Source of the DNA: JBAXGW01 sp037139195
GTDB lineage: Bacteria; Bacteroidota; Bacteroidia; Bacteroidales; JAHJDW01
Assembly (NCBI GenBank): GCA_037139195.1
Contig: JBAXGW010000001.1
Span: 83,699 to 147,698 of the forward strand
Direction of reading: 5' to 3'
DNA: 64,000 bases
Both the position numbers and the translations under genes were made by a program. Shown one piece after another: positions 51,776 to 60,758 of this stretch. Each line of letters starts with the position of its first letter. Position 1 is the stretch's first letter. Below the pieces are notes generated by a model. The model was not told the origin of the DNA. It saw only the letters and a list, made by a program, of their open reading frames with translations, and did not search any database.

Positions 51776-52996
51776 ATGAAATTCGACGAATTTAAATTAA
51801 ACGCTCAAATTCTTGAGGCTATTTCATATATGGGCTACGAGGATGCTAGTCCAATTCAAGAACAGACTATTCCGAGCATACTCGAAGGTCTTGATTTGAT
51901 TGCTTGTGCACAAACCGGTACTGGTAAAACAGCTGCTTTTATGTTGCCTTTATTAGATAGAATTTCCAATTCAAAGAAAAAAGGGTTAAAAGCAATTATT
52001 ATTGTTCCAGTTAGAGAAATTGCGAAACAAATAGATCAACAAATTCAGGGCTTTTCCTACTTTTCAAACACAAGTTCGCTTGCTATATATGGCGGTGGCG
52101 ATGGAACAGACTGGGATGCTGAGAAAAATGCGCTTTTAGGAAATGTTGATATAATTGTTTGCACACCAGGACGACTTATATCTCATTTAAACATGGGCTA
52201 TGTTAAATTTGATAAAATTGAGTATTTAGTGCTGGACGAAGCTGACAAAATGCTAGATATGGGATTTTATTCTGATATTCAGAAAATTGCATCATTTCTA
52301 CCTAAAAGAAGGCAAACCTTAATGTTCAGTGCTACAATGCCTCCAAAAATAAGAGATTTAGCAAAGCTCCTTTTACAAAATCCTGTTGAAGTAAGCATTG
52401 AACTATCTAAACCAGCCGAAGGTGTTCTTCAAGCTGCTTATTTAACGTTTGAGGATAAAAAAGACGATTTGATAATTAGTTTAATTACAGATAAACCTCT
52501 TTATCAAAGCATTTTGATATTTACTTCTGTGAAAACAAAAGTTTCAAGCATAGTAAAAGCTCTTAAACATAAAAAGTTTTCAGCCGAAGGAATTTCATCC
52601 GATTTAGAACAAGCAGAACGTGAAGACGTTTTACAAAGGTTTGCATCACGTCAAACTAGAGTATTAGTAGCTACTGACGTACTTAGTCGTGGAATTGATA
52701 TAAAAGACATAAATCTAATTATAAATTACGATGTTCCTCACGATGCCGAAGATTACGTTCATCGAGTTGGAAGAACAGCAAGAGCAAATACAACAGGCGT
52801 TGCTATCACTTTTATAAATGAAAAAGAACAAGAAAAATTTCTGCAAATTGAAAAATTAATTGGCAGAGAAATATATAAAACAAAGATGCCTATTGAGCTT
52901 GGAAATAGTCCAGAGTGGAATCCAAGAACTTTTGAGAAAAAGAAAAGATTCAAACCAAGAAACAAGTCGAAAATTCATAAAGCAAAAAGTTCATAA
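51776..52996 (+). CDS. DEAD-box RNA helicase
   Basis: A 406-residue helicase. Q-motif 'GYEDASPIQEQTIPSIL', motif I 'AQTGTGKTAAF', Ia 'VPVREIAKQ', 'TPGRLI', II 'DEAD', III 'SATMPP', IV 'SILIFTS', V 'VLVATDVLSRGID', VI 'YVHRVGRTARA'. The C-terminal tail is very basic ('RTFEKKKRFKPRNKSKIHKAKSS'). The motifs match the RhlE group. It begins on the base after the methyltransferase stop, so the two are one transcript; roles in ribosome assembly or mRNA turnover are typical. Confidence 0.93.
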   Translation: MKFDEFKLNAQILEAISYMGYEDASPIQEQTIPSILEGLDLIACAQTGTGKTAAFMLPLLDRISNSKKKGLKAIIIVPVREIAKQIDQQIQGFSYFSNTSSLAIYGGGDGTDWDAEKNALLGNVDIIVCTPGRLISHLNMGYVKFDKIEYLVLDEADKMLDMGFYSDIQKIASFLPKRRQTLMFSATMPPKIRDLAKLLLQNPVEVSIELSKPAEGVLQAAYLTFEDKKDDLIISLITDKPLYQSILIFTSVKTKVSSIVKALKHKKFSAEGISSDLEQAEREDVLQRFASRQTRVLVATDVLSRGIDIKDINLIINYDVPHDAEDYVHRVGRTARANTTGVAITFINEKEQEKFLQIEKLIGREIYKTKMPIELGNSPEWNPRTFEKKKRFKPRNKSKIHKAKSS

Positions 52997-53085
52997 TTTG
53001 AAAGTATCTTGGTTTTCGCTTAGTTATCTTCAATCACTTTTAAACTTTATAAACTTTCAAACTTTAAGAACTTTAATAACTAAAA

Positions 53086-54408
53086 ATGAGTTTCGAACTA
53101 TTTAATTTAAACAAACCTTTGGCTAATGCAATTAGCGACATGGGCTTCACAGAAGCAACTGCTATACAATTAGAGGCCTATCCAGCTATTTTAACAGGCA
53201 AAGATGTGGTTGCTATTGCTCCTACTGGCACAGGAAAAACAATTGCATACTTGATGCCTATCATCAAACTTCTAAAATATTCGGAACAAAAACACCCTAG
53301 AATACTTATAGTTGCGCCAACTCGTGAACTTGTATTGCAAACTGTTGGTGAAATAAATGCTTTAACAAAATATGCAAATATTCGTTGTGCTGGTGTTTAT
53401 GGCGGAACCTCTATGAAAACACAGAAACAAGTTGTTTATGATGGACTAGACATTTTGGTTGCCACGCCTGGAAGGCTTTTCGACTTACAACTAAGTGGTG
53501 TATTACGTTTGCAATCCATTCAAAAACTAATAATAGATGAAGTTGACGAAATGTTAAATCTTGGGTTTCGCCATCAGATGATAAGCTTTATGGATTCTTT
53601 GCCACAAAAACGACAAAACATAATGGTTTCGGCTACACTTTCGGAAGAAGTAGAAGAAATTATTTCACAATACTTTGAAGAACCAATTTGGGTTGACACA
53701 ACAATTAGCGGTGTTAGCACCGACAGAATTGAGCAATCATTTTATCAAGTTCAAAACTATCATACAAAAGTTAACTTACTTAAAAACTTACTGTTTACGA
53801 ATGAGGACATGCAACGAGTAATAGTCTTCGTAGGAAGCAGAAAAATGGCAGACAAACTACACACCCAACTTTGCGTGCTATTTCCTGATGAAATTGGAGT
53901 TATTCACTCTAATCGTTCGCAAAATCAACGTATAAATGCTTTGGTAAAATTTGAAGAAGGGTTGCACCGAGTTTTGGTTTCAACTGACATTGCTGCCAGA
54001 GGAATTGACATATTAGATGTAACACATGTAATAAATTTTGATACTCCTCAAGTTCCAGGCAATTATATTCATAGAATTGGAAGAACTGCAAGAGCAGAAA
54101 AAACAGGTATTGCAACCATGTTTGTAGCTCCAAATGAAATGGTTCACAAAGAAAAGATTGAACTGCTACTTAATAAGAAACTAATAGAAATTCCATTTCC
54201 TGAAGATGTAGATATTTCTGATAAACTTTCGAAGGAAGAGGTTTCAACACCTTACGACAAAGATTACTTGAAACAAAAACCGCTAGAAAAAAAGAATGGT
54301 GCATTTCATGAGAAAAAAGATAAAAACAAAAAAGTAAACCTAGGTGGTCCTGGCAAGAAAAAAGACATGAAAGGATTACCATCAAAAAGAGGCAGTAAGA
54401 AAAAATAG
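53086..54408 (+). CDS. DEAD-box RNA helicase, DEVD variant
   Basis: A 440-residue helicase beginning 'MSFELFNLNKPLANAISDMGFTEATAIQ' in layout. Motif I 'APTGTGKTIAY', 'PTREL', 'TPGRL', motif II 'DEVD' (Val for the third Ala), III 'VSATLS', V 'VLVSTDIAARGIDI', VI 'YIHRIGRTARA'. DEVD is tolerated in this family. The end is a long Lys/Gly-rich tail ('GGPGKKKDMKGLPSKRGSKKK'). It follows the previous helicase by 89 bases and probably forms a transcription unit with it and the rRNA methyltransferase. Confidence 0.93.
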   Translation: MSFELFNLNKPLANAISDMGFTEATAIQLEAYPAILTGKDVVAIAPTGTGKTIAYLMPIIKLLKYSEQKHPRILIVAPTRELVLQTVGEINALTKYANIRCAGVYGGTSMKTQKQVVYDGLDILVATPGRLFDLQLSGVLRLQSIQKLIIDEVDEMLNLGFRHQMISFMDSLPQKRQNIMVSATLSEEVEEIISQYFEEPIWVDTTISGVSTDRIEQSFYQVQNYHTKVNLLKNLLFTNEDMQRVIVFVGSRKMADKLHTQLCVLFPDEIGVIHSNRSQNQRINALVKFEEGLHRVLVSTDIAARGIDILDVTHVINFDTPQVPGNYIHRIGRTARAEKTGIATMFVAPNEMVHKEKIELLLNKKLIEIPFPEDVDISDKLSKEEVSTPYDKDYLKQKPLEKKNGAFHEKKDKNKKVNLGGPGKKKDMKGLPSKRGSKKK

Positions 54409-54566
54409 TTAATTAGAGTGTGTCCATTAAGTCCAATTACTTCGTTGTAGTCGTGTTGAAAACAGTCATTTACACATGTAAACTCCTTGGCTTTCAACAC
54501 TTCCTTCACCTCGTTCTCGAACTTTATAAACAAGACACTGAGCTTCCAGACAGACACTAATTAGCA
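54409..54566. mobile_element. MITE-like element with imperfect terminal inverted repeats
   Basis: The left end TTAATTAGAGTGTGTC (54409-54424) and the right end GACAGACACTAATTA (54550-54564) are near-inverted copies sharing TAATTAG and GTC ends. Inside, GTGTTGAAA (54453-54461) and TTTCAACAC (54492-54500) enclose a further dyad TTTACA-CA-TGTAAA (54469-54482). The G+C content is higher than the surroundings. On the minus strand an open frame crosses it, so a degraded gene fragment is the alternative reading. Confidence 0.45.
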
Positions 54567-54609
54567 TCATTTTTTCACTCAAAAACAACTGTTCTTATTA
54601 AAAAAAAAA

Positions 54610-54617
54610 TATTTTTG
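54610..54617 (+). promoter_or_regulatory. putative -7 element (TATTTTTG)
   Basis: Matches TAnnTTTG and lies 22 bases before the next ATG, immediately downstream of the MITE-like element. No -33 box seen. Confidence 0.45.
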
Positions 54618-54639
54618 CAATTAAAAAAAATAATAAAAA

Positions 54640-55143
54640 ATGAATTTACCTAAAACTAAAATTGCATTTATTTCAATATTGCTTTTAATTTTCATTATTT
54701 ATAGAATATCTCAAACTGAGAAATCAACTAAGTATTTTTCAAAAAAATATGAATTACAATTTAATGATACTAGAAAAGCAATAGGAATTTTCCCATTTAA
54801 TTCTTCATGGATACCTTCTTATACTAAGAACGAAGATATACTTGAAATTTCATTCCTCGACATTGACAGCTTGAAAAATTATCACTCAAAAAAAACAATT
54901 AATATATTACCTGCCGTTTACTTTTGGAATCCAATTCTTGAAGAAGAAATTGATTTATTTAAATATAGTTTAGATTCTATAAGACAGATTAACTTAACTA
55001 CAATTTATTCTCATCATTTGAAAAACGGAGAAGATCCTTGGGGATTAAGCTATTACAGCATATTAGAAAACAATCAAATAATTAAAAACAAACAAGTAAG
55101 TAAAGTTCAAATAGATAGTATTTTAAACAGTTGGAGAAAATAA
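54640..55143 (+). CDS. hypothetical protein with N-terminal membrane anchor
   Basis: A 167-residue protein: a short basic start, one membrane helix 'IAFISILLLIFIIYRI', then a polar domain of alternating strands and helices ('EISFLDIDSLKNY', 'FWNPILEEEIDLFKYSLDSIRQI'). I do not recognise the family. The next gene begins two bases after the stop, so the pair is cotranscribed. The coding call rests on length, promoter position and spacing. Confidence 0.6.
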   Translation: MNLPKTKIAFISILLLIFIIYRISQTEKSTKYFSKKYELQFNDTRKAIGIFPFNSSWIPSYTKNEDILEISFLDIDSLKNYHSKKTINILPAVYFWNPILEEEIDLFKYSLDSIRQINLTTIYSHHLKNGEDPWGLSYYSILENNQIIKNKQVSKVQIDSILNSWRK

Positions 55144-55144
55144 T

Positions 55145-55696
55145 ATGACCTCATTTCGCGAACCAAATAGAGAAGAAATATATTCAAAAAACTCGATTGA
55201 ATTTTTAACGGTAACCAACGAATTTTGCAAGTTTCTTGAAAGTATTGACAAATATCGCAAAGCCGAAACATTTACTTTCTTGCAACGCATTCTGCCTTTA
55301 ATTTATTTAAAAGCCACACTCCTTCCCGACGTTGACATCATAGATGACACAATGGATTTATCGCCACTTACAGAAGAGGAATACAACAAAATAAATGAAA
55401 ACCTGTCCACTAAATTTGGGAAAGACGACAAATATTGGGATATAGACAACCAACGAAATTTCGTAAAAGAAGATAGTATTATTCAAATCAGTTTATCTGA
55501 GATGCTATCTGATATATATCAAGAAACTAAAAATTTTGTTGAAATTTTTCAGCATGGCAAATCAGATGCTAAACAAAGTATTCTATTTCAATGTCGGACT
55601 AATTTTGAAAATGAATGGGGAAACAAGCTTCTTTCTGCACTAAAAGTGATACATTCATTGTCGTATTTTGATATAGATGTAAAAATTGATGTGTAA
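55145..55696 (+). CDS. DUF5063 protein
   Basis: A 183-residue soluble, helical and acidic protein. 'VTNEFCKFLESIDKYRKAETFTFLQRILPLIYLKATLLPDV' in layout is the DUF5063 pattern seen in Bacteroidota. The middle has 'LTEEEYNKINENLSTKFGKDDKYW', and 'LSEMLSDIYQETKNFVEIF' follows. No function is known. It follows the membrane-anchored hypothetical gene with one base between. Confidence 0.8.
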   Translation: MTSFREPNREEIYSKNSIEFLTVTNEFCKFLESIDKYRKAETFTFLQRILPLIYLKATLLPDVDIIDDTMDLSPLTEEEYNKINENLSTKFGKDDKYWDIDNQRNFVKEDSIIQISLSEMLSDIYQETKNFVEIFQHGKSDAKQSILFQCRTNFENEWGNKLLSALKVIHSLSYFDIDVKIDV

Positions 55697-55707
55697 ACAT
55701 TCAATTT

Positions 55708-56640
55708 TTATTTACAACAATCCGATATAAGTGATTTTTCCTTGCATTCGCCAAATTCCATTTGCAAACCAACATGAGTAAACTTATACTTTTCCTTAAT
55801 AATTTTCTTCATTTCTTGTTTAAGTGCATAAGTCTCTGAAGTTTTCAAATCTTCTTTTAAATCAACATGACATTCAAAATGCCACCTATTATCGCTTAAA
55901 CGCCAAATATGCAAATGATGAATATTACTTATTACAGGCAATGCTTCTAACTCTTCACGCATTTTAGGAATATTAACGTTTTTTGGAGCACTTTGCATAA
56001 GTATATCAACTGTTTCCTTAATAATTTTATAAGCACCAAACAAGATAAATGCTGCAATACCAATACTTAACAAAGTATCAAGAATTGTTACATCAAATCG
56101 TTTAATTAAAAATGCACATACAATTACACTTAATGAAGTCAAGCTATCTCCAATTAAATGATAATAAGATGATTTCACATTGATGCTTTTCTTAGCGTCT
56201 TTATGCAGAATGTAAGCAGAAAATAAATTTCCTAACAAACCAATAACACCCAATGCTATCATTGAATTAAAATCAATAACAGTTGGCTTTTGGAGTCTAT
56301 GAACAGCTTCATATAAAATAACTACCGAAACACCTATTAAAACAAAAGAATTAAATAAGGCTGCTAATACTTCAATTCTTTTATATCCAAACGTATTTTG
56401 CAAATTAGATTGTCGTTTTCCAATTTTATTTGCTAAATAAGAAGAAAACAATGAAATAGAATCGCCCAAATTATGAACCGCATCCGAAATTAATGATAAT
56501 GACCCTGAAAGAATTCCGCCAATAAATTGAATAATTGTTATCCCTAAATTTATTATTAGTGCAATGAACAAATTTGAAGAATCTACTTCAGTTGATGAAG
56601 TATGACTATGTTTGTGGCTTCGGTGGCTTGATGAAGACAT
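55708..56640 (-). CDS. cation diffusion facilitator (CDF) metal transporter
   Basis: A 310-residue protein with a His-rich N-terminus ('SSSSHRSHKHSH') and six membrane helices. Metal site motifs: 'LISDAVHNLGDSISLF' (Asp and His-x3-Asp) and 'YYHLIGDSLTSLSVI' (His-x3-Asp in helix 5), which is the Zn/Co/Cd-type pattern. The cytoplasmic C-terminal domain has 'ISNIHHLHIWRLSDNRWHFECHV', as in CzcD/ZitB. The protein should export zinc or related ions in exchange for protons. It ends convergent to the DUF5063 gene. Confidence 0.93.
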   Translation of the reverse strand: MSSSSHRSHKHSHTSSTEVDSSNLFIALIINLGITIIQFIGGILSGSLSLISDAVHNLGDSISLFSSYLANKIGKRQSNLQNTFGYKRIEVLAALFNSFVLIGVSVVILYEAVHRLQKPTVIDFNSMIALGVIGLLGNLFSAYILHKDAKKSINVKSSYYHLIGDSLTSLSVIVCAFLIKRFDVTILDTLLSIGIAAFILFGAYKIIKETVDILMQSAPKNVNIPKMREELEALPVISNIHHLHIWRLSDNRWHFECHVDLKEDLKTSETYALKQEMKKIIKEKYKFTHVGLQMEFGECKEKSLISDCCK

Positions 56641-56641
56641 A

Positions 56642-57601
56642 TTATTTTTTCTTTAAAATATACAAAACAGTTGCTCCTTCTTTGCATTTTGATTCGAAAA
56701 AATCGATACAAATAGCATAAGGAAAGCATAATAAAAAAAACATTTTTTGTAGCATCAACTTAAATTTTGAATATCCTTTTAAATAATCAGAATTGCCCTT
56801 CAATGATTCAAATAATAAATCACGTTTTTTAACCCAATTATTTAATTGGCTTTGAATTAAGCCAAATGGATTTTGTTCGGTGCTAAAATAATCTTCTTTT
56901 ACCAATTCATAACCTCTTGACTCCATTATTTTAATAAAATCAGTATTTTCGAAGAAAAACAAATGTCGAGGAGGATCGAGATGAAGCCAATTTCCTTTAT
57001 AACGTTTACTCTGATTACTACCAATATTAGGAAACGACATTACTAAATGACCATTTTTCTTAATTATACCATCAATAATATCAAGTATTTCAGAAGGATT
57101 ATCAAGGTGCTCAAAAACATGAAAAAGTGTGATTACATCGAAAGTTTCTGATTCAAAATTATCTTTTTGTAAGCGACCCACTTTTAAATTTATTTCAGAA
57201 TGCCTTGCTGCTCTTTTTGCTGAATTACCAGCCAATTCGATACCAAACAAATTAAAATTTCCTGCTTTATTAATCGACATTAAAAATCGACCGTTTCCGC
57301 AACCAATATCTAATATTTTACCATTACTTGGCATGTATTTGGCAATTTTTTTTGCTCTTAAAAAACGGAAATAATCCATTGCCTTTTCAAAAATGCCTTC
57401 AAACTTCTCTTCTTTCGCGCCATAGTATGTTTCGTCATAAGCTTTAGATAATTGTGCTTCGCTTGGAAATGGAGCTAAATTATGAGCATTGCATACAGGA
57501 CACTTTACAATTGAATAGTTATCGCCAAAAATATCGGTCAACTCATATTGAAAATTAGTTGCTTCAGCCTTGCAATACAAACAGGTGGTACTTTTTATCA
57601 T
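56642..57601 (-). CDS. SAM-dependent methyltransferase with N-terminal zinc ribbon
   Basis: A 319-residue protein. The start has two CxxC knuckles ('CLYCKA' and 'CPVCNA' about 33 residues apart), then 'DETYYGAKEEKFEG', the methyltransferase motif I 'GKILDIGCGNGRFL' and 'FDVITLFHVFEHLDNPSEIL', 'LVMSFPNIGSN' and 'PRHLFFFENTDFIKIMES'. This is the layout of O-antigen or capsule-linked C-methyltransferases of the Methyltransf_23 group. The stop lies one base before the CDF start and four bases from the GT2 gene, so it is in an envelope-glycan cluster. Confidence 0.88.
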   Translation of the reverse strand: MIKSTTCLYCKAEATNFQYELTDIFGDNYSIVKCPVCNAHNLAPFPSEAQLSKAYDETYYGAKEEKFEGIFEKAMDYFRFLRAKKIAKYMPSNGKILDIGCGNGRFLMSINKAGNFNLFGIELAGNSAKRAARHSEINLKVGRLQKDNFESETFDVITLFHVFEHLDNPSEILDIIDGIIKKNGHLVMSFPNIGSNQSKRYKGNWLHLDPPRHLFFFENTDFIKIMESRGYELVKEDYFSTEQNPFGLIQSQLNNWVKKRDLLFESLKGNSDYLKGYSKFKLMLQKMFFLLCFPYAICIDFFESKCKEGATVLYILKKK

Positions 57602-57605
57602 AGTA

Positions 57606-58352
57606 TTATTTTTTCAATTTGTAAAGCTTAGACTTATTCAATCCCATCATAAAAAAACGGTGAGTTAGCGAAGTTCTCAAAACTCCCAATCCATAAGTAA
57701 CACTACGTTTAAAATTTATCGACGAGCCATCTTCAAAATATTTAGTTGGGCAAGTTACTTCGGCAATTTCGAAGCCTGCCATAAATATTTGCGAAAGCAT
57801 TTGATTATCAAATACAAAATCATCTGAATTTGCTTCGTAATCAATTTTTTCTAATACGTCTCTTGAGAATGCACGATAACCTGTATGATATTCAGATAAC
57901 TTTTGTCCGATTAAAACATTTTGCGTCAGAGTTAGAAAACGATTTGCAATGTATTTGTACATTGGCATTCCTCCCTTTAACGCACCCATACCTAATATTC
58001 TGGAACCCAATACAACATGATACAAATCATTTGCTATTGAATGAACCATAGATGGGATAAGCTTTGGTGTATATTGATAATCAGGATGAACCATTATCAC
58101 AATATCTGCACCCAATTTCAATGCTTCGTTATAGCATGTTTTCTGGTTTCCACCATAGCCTTTATTTTGGTCGTGACGCACAACATGAATTCCAATACTT
58201 TTTGCAAGTTCAAAAGTATTGTCTTTGCTACAATCATCAACTAAAATCACTTCATCAACAATATCAAAAGGTATTTCATCATACGTGCATTTTAATGTTT
58301 TTGCTGCATTATATGCAGGCATTACTACAACTATCTTTTTCCCATTTAACAT
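57606..58352 (-). CDS. family 2 glycosyltransferase (dolichyl-phosphate-mannose-synthase-like)
   Basis: A 248-residue GT2 enzyme. 'VVVMPAYNAAKTLKCTYDEIP' opens the GT-A fold, 'VDEVILVDDCSKDNTFELA' and 'VVRHDQNKGYGGNQKTCYNEALKLGADIVIMVHPDYQY' in layout give the nucleotide and Mn sites (here 'HPDYQY' in place of DAD/DxD). 'EYHTGYRAFSRDVL' is the acceptor motif of the DPM1-like group. It lacks membrane helices. It probably charges a lipid-linked sugar used by the membrane protein encoded upstream. Confidence 0.9.
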   Translation of the reverse strand: MLNGKKIVVVMPAYNAAKTLKCTYDEIPFDIVDEVILVDDCSKDNTFELAKSIGIHVVRHDQNKGYGGNQKTCYNEALKLGADIVIMVHPDYQYTPKLIPSMVHSIANDLYHVVLGSRILGMGALKGGMPMYKYIANRFLTLTQNVLIGQKLSEYHTGYRAFSRDVLEKIDYEANSDDFVFDNQMLSQIFMAGFEIAEVTCPTKYFEDGSSINFKRSVTYGLGVLRTSLTHRFFMMGLNKSKLYKLKK

Positions 58353-58354
58353 AA

Positions 58355-60619
58355 CTATATTTTTGATTTTACTAAATTATAATATACACCATCTTTTAAA
58401 ACACCCATTTGTCTGACTGCTTCAATATCTTGAAATGCTTCTCTATACATTTTCAACTCATAATAGGTATGTGACCTCGATTCTATTGCATCAAATTCTC
58501 TAGGATTTAATTGAATTGCAGCACTATAAGCCATTATTGCCTCGTTATACTTTTTAAGATTATAATAAGCATGACCTTTAAATTTATAAGAGAATAGGTC
58601 ATTTGGTTTCAATTCGGTTGCTTTATTGAAATAAACTATGGATTGCTCATAATTGTTTTTCTTAAAATATGCCCATGCTAACCATGTGTATGGTTCAGGA
58701 TTATCGGGCTTAATTTCAATTGCTTTTAAGAAATCTGGAATTGCAATATCTAATTTATTCATGCTAAACTGGGCTAAACCTCTCCAATAAAAAGATTGGC
58801 TATTATCTGGCTTTCTATTTATCGCTTCATTAAAGTATTTCAATGATTCTTCAAATTTATTTAATCGATAATATGCAGTTCCTAGCCACTGCCAAGCCTG
58901 ATCATCCTCTGGTTTGTAATCTAAATATTTTTTATACCATTCTATTGCATCGCTATATCTGGCTAATGAGCTTAAAGTATTTGCTTTGCCAATTAAAGCA
59001 TCTTTATTACTAGGTTTTATTCGTAGTGCTTTATCGAAATCGGCTAAGGACTCAGGAAATTTGTTAATATTAAACAACAAAACGCCTCTATTGCTGTATG
59101 CCATGTGAAAAGTAGTATCTAAAGACAAGCATTTATTATATAATGCAAGCACTTCGTTTAATGTAATTTTTTCGCCTTTGTAATTTGTATATGGATTTTC
59201 GGGCTTTTTAACATCTGTAATTTTTGTATAATAATAATATCCTAAATTATTATAGCCAAAAGGCATATTGGGATACTTTTCATTTACATCAGCAAATAAA
59301 GCATCGCCTCTTTTCCATGCTGAAATTCTATCTATGGTCATTGCTCCCATTACAACCGAAAAAATCACTAAACAAGTAATAAGTTGTTTTCTATAATTTG
59401 GATATTTTGTACTCACAAATTCTAGCGATTTGCCAATTACAAAAAACAATCCAATATACGGAATATATGAATAACGTTCGGCAATAATGGCACCTCCAAC
59501 AGGAATAATTTGCAATACTAAAATGATAGTAATGAAAAAGAATAAAACACCAAACATTACATCTTTAGTTTTACGTAGCGAAAATAACACTGCAGCTAAA
59601 AATACAAAAACGACTATTGGCGCTATATAATATTCCATTTCAAAACCACCACTTGGTGTTAATTGTGGATAAGGGTGCATTGCAGATAAGCCAATTGGCA
59701 CAAAAAACTTGATTAAATATTGCATAGTAGCATAACTAGCCAAAAAGAAACGATCGAGAACTGAGAACATTGGCTCCAAATCTTGAATTGCACCTGCTTT
59801 TGCTTGCGATTTAACTGCCAGTACACCAAACAACAAGGATAATATAAAAAAAGGCAACTTATCTAAAACATATTTAATATCGAATTTTCTCTTGAAATAT
59901 AAGTCGAATAAGATTAATACGCCTGGCAAGGAAACAGCCGCTGACTTAGACAACAATGACAACAAGAAAAACACAATAGCTAAAACATAACGTTTTGTTG
60001 GGTTATCTGTTTTTAAATAGTATTTTATATAGTAAATCAAAGTTAGAAGAAAGAAAAAGGCATACAACACATCTTTCCTTTCTGAAATCCACGCTACCGA
60101 CTCAACATGCATTGGATGAATGCCGAACAGTAAGGCTACGAAAGCAGCAGTTTCTTTGTTTCCTTTAAGTAACTGAACCAATCTGAAAACCAAAAATACA
60201 TTTACCAGATGAATCCATAAATTATTAAAATGATATAAAAAAGCATTCTCTTGCACAAAATAATATTCAATAGCATAGAAAAAGGTAGTGAGCGGATGAT
60301 AATTACCTTTATAAAAGAAAGTTTCGGAATTGAAAAATATATCGTAGAAATTTTTCCAATTGATGCTGTGAACTAAATCGTGCTGATGAATGTAACCGCC
60401 ATCATCCCAATTAGTAACAAAATCGTTCATTAACGAAGGAATATAAACCAGTAAAGTAGCAACTAGCGGAACTAGCCAATACCATTTAATATTAAATAAT
60501 GATTCTTTTATTTCAGTAATTTTTGATGCCTCAGGAGTTAAAATATCATTCGTCTTTTTCTTCGACTTTTGACTTTTATCAACATATCTTGGATTAAAAT
60601 CTTTATTAAGTTTTGCCAT
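58355..60619 (-). CDS. multi-pass membrane protein with C-terminal TPR array (TMTC/GT-C-like)
   Basis: I start it at ATG 60619 ('MAKLNKDFNPRY'). The 754-residue protein has about ten membrane helices in residues 50-430, with 'NWDDGGYI' (an acidic DD near the first loop, as in GT-C enzymes) and 'PMHVESVAWISERKDVLYAFFFLLTLIYY' in layout, typical of TMTC-type proteins. Residues 450-745 contain about eight TPRs ('AYYRLNKFEESLKYFNEAINRKPDN'-like). By analogy to TMTC proteins it may transfer a lipid-linked sugar to exported proteins, consistent with the neighbouring glycosyltransferase. Donor and acceptor are unknown. Confidence 0.85.
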   Translation of the reverse strand: MAKLNKDFNPRYVDKSQKSKKKTNDILTPEASKITEIKESLFNIKWYWLVPLVATLLVYIPSLMNDFVTNWDDGGYIHQHDLVHSINWKNFYDIFFNSETFFYKGNYHPLTTFFYAIEYYFVQENAFLYHFNNLWIHLVNVFLVFRLVQLLKGNKETAAFVALLFGIHPMHVESVAWISERKDVLYAFFFLLTLIYYIKYYLKTDNPTKRYVLAIVFFLLSLLSKSAAVSLPGVLILFDLYFKRKFDIKYVLDKLPFFILSLLFGVLAVKSQAKAGAIQDLEPMFSVLDRFFLASYATMQYLIKFFVPIGLSAMHPYPQLTPSGGFEMEYYIAPIVVFVFLAAVLFSLRKTKDVMFGVLFFFITIILVLQIIPVGGAIIAERYSYIPYIGLFFVIGKSLEFVSTKYPNYRKQLITCLVIFSVVMGAMTIDRISAWKRGDALFADVNEKYPNMPFGYNNLGYYYYTKITDVKKPENPYTNYKGEKITLNEVLALYNKCLSLDTTFHMAYSNRGVLLFNINKFPESLADFDKALRIKPSNKDALIGKANTLSSLARYSDAIEWYKKYLDYKPEDDQAWQWLGTAYYRLNKFEESLKYFNEAINRKPDNSQSFYWRGLAQFSMNKLDIAIPDFLKAIEIKPDNPEPYTWLAWAYFKKNNYEQSIVYFNKATELKPNDLFSYKFKGHAYYNLKKYNEAIMAYSAAIQLNPREFDAIESRSHTYYELKMYREAFQDIEAVRQMGVLKDGVYYNLVKSKI

Positions 60620-60639
60620 AACAACCAACTATTTATTAC

Positions 60640-60758
60640 GGGACTTCTAAAAATTGCTTTTTTGTCGTTGGACGTCAATTTTAAAATCCTCTCATACCCA
60701 CGTATGTTTCAGCTTTTAAAATCTAGTCCGCCTAAAAAAATCTATTTTTTAGAACCCC
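60640..60758. repeat. 119-bp dyad-symmetric element overlapping the end of the GH3 gene
   Basis: All paired blocks share one centre near 60699.5: GGGACTTCTAAAAA (60640-60653) with TTTTTTAGAACCCC (60745-60758), GGAC (60670-60673) with GTCC (60726-60729), TTTTAAAA (60679-60686) with TTTTAAAA (60714-60721), and CATAC (60693-60697) with GTATG (60702-60706). The right arm contains the last codons and the stop of the glycoside hydrolase gene. It could be a MITE, a very long terminator, or both. Confidence 0.65.

Noticed and set aside
54306..54557. 83-residue minus-strand open frame after the second helicase gene
   Set aside because: Part is hydrophilic and gene-like, but it starts at GTG in the repeat end and runs into the antisense of the helicase tail; treated as part of the inverted-repeat element.
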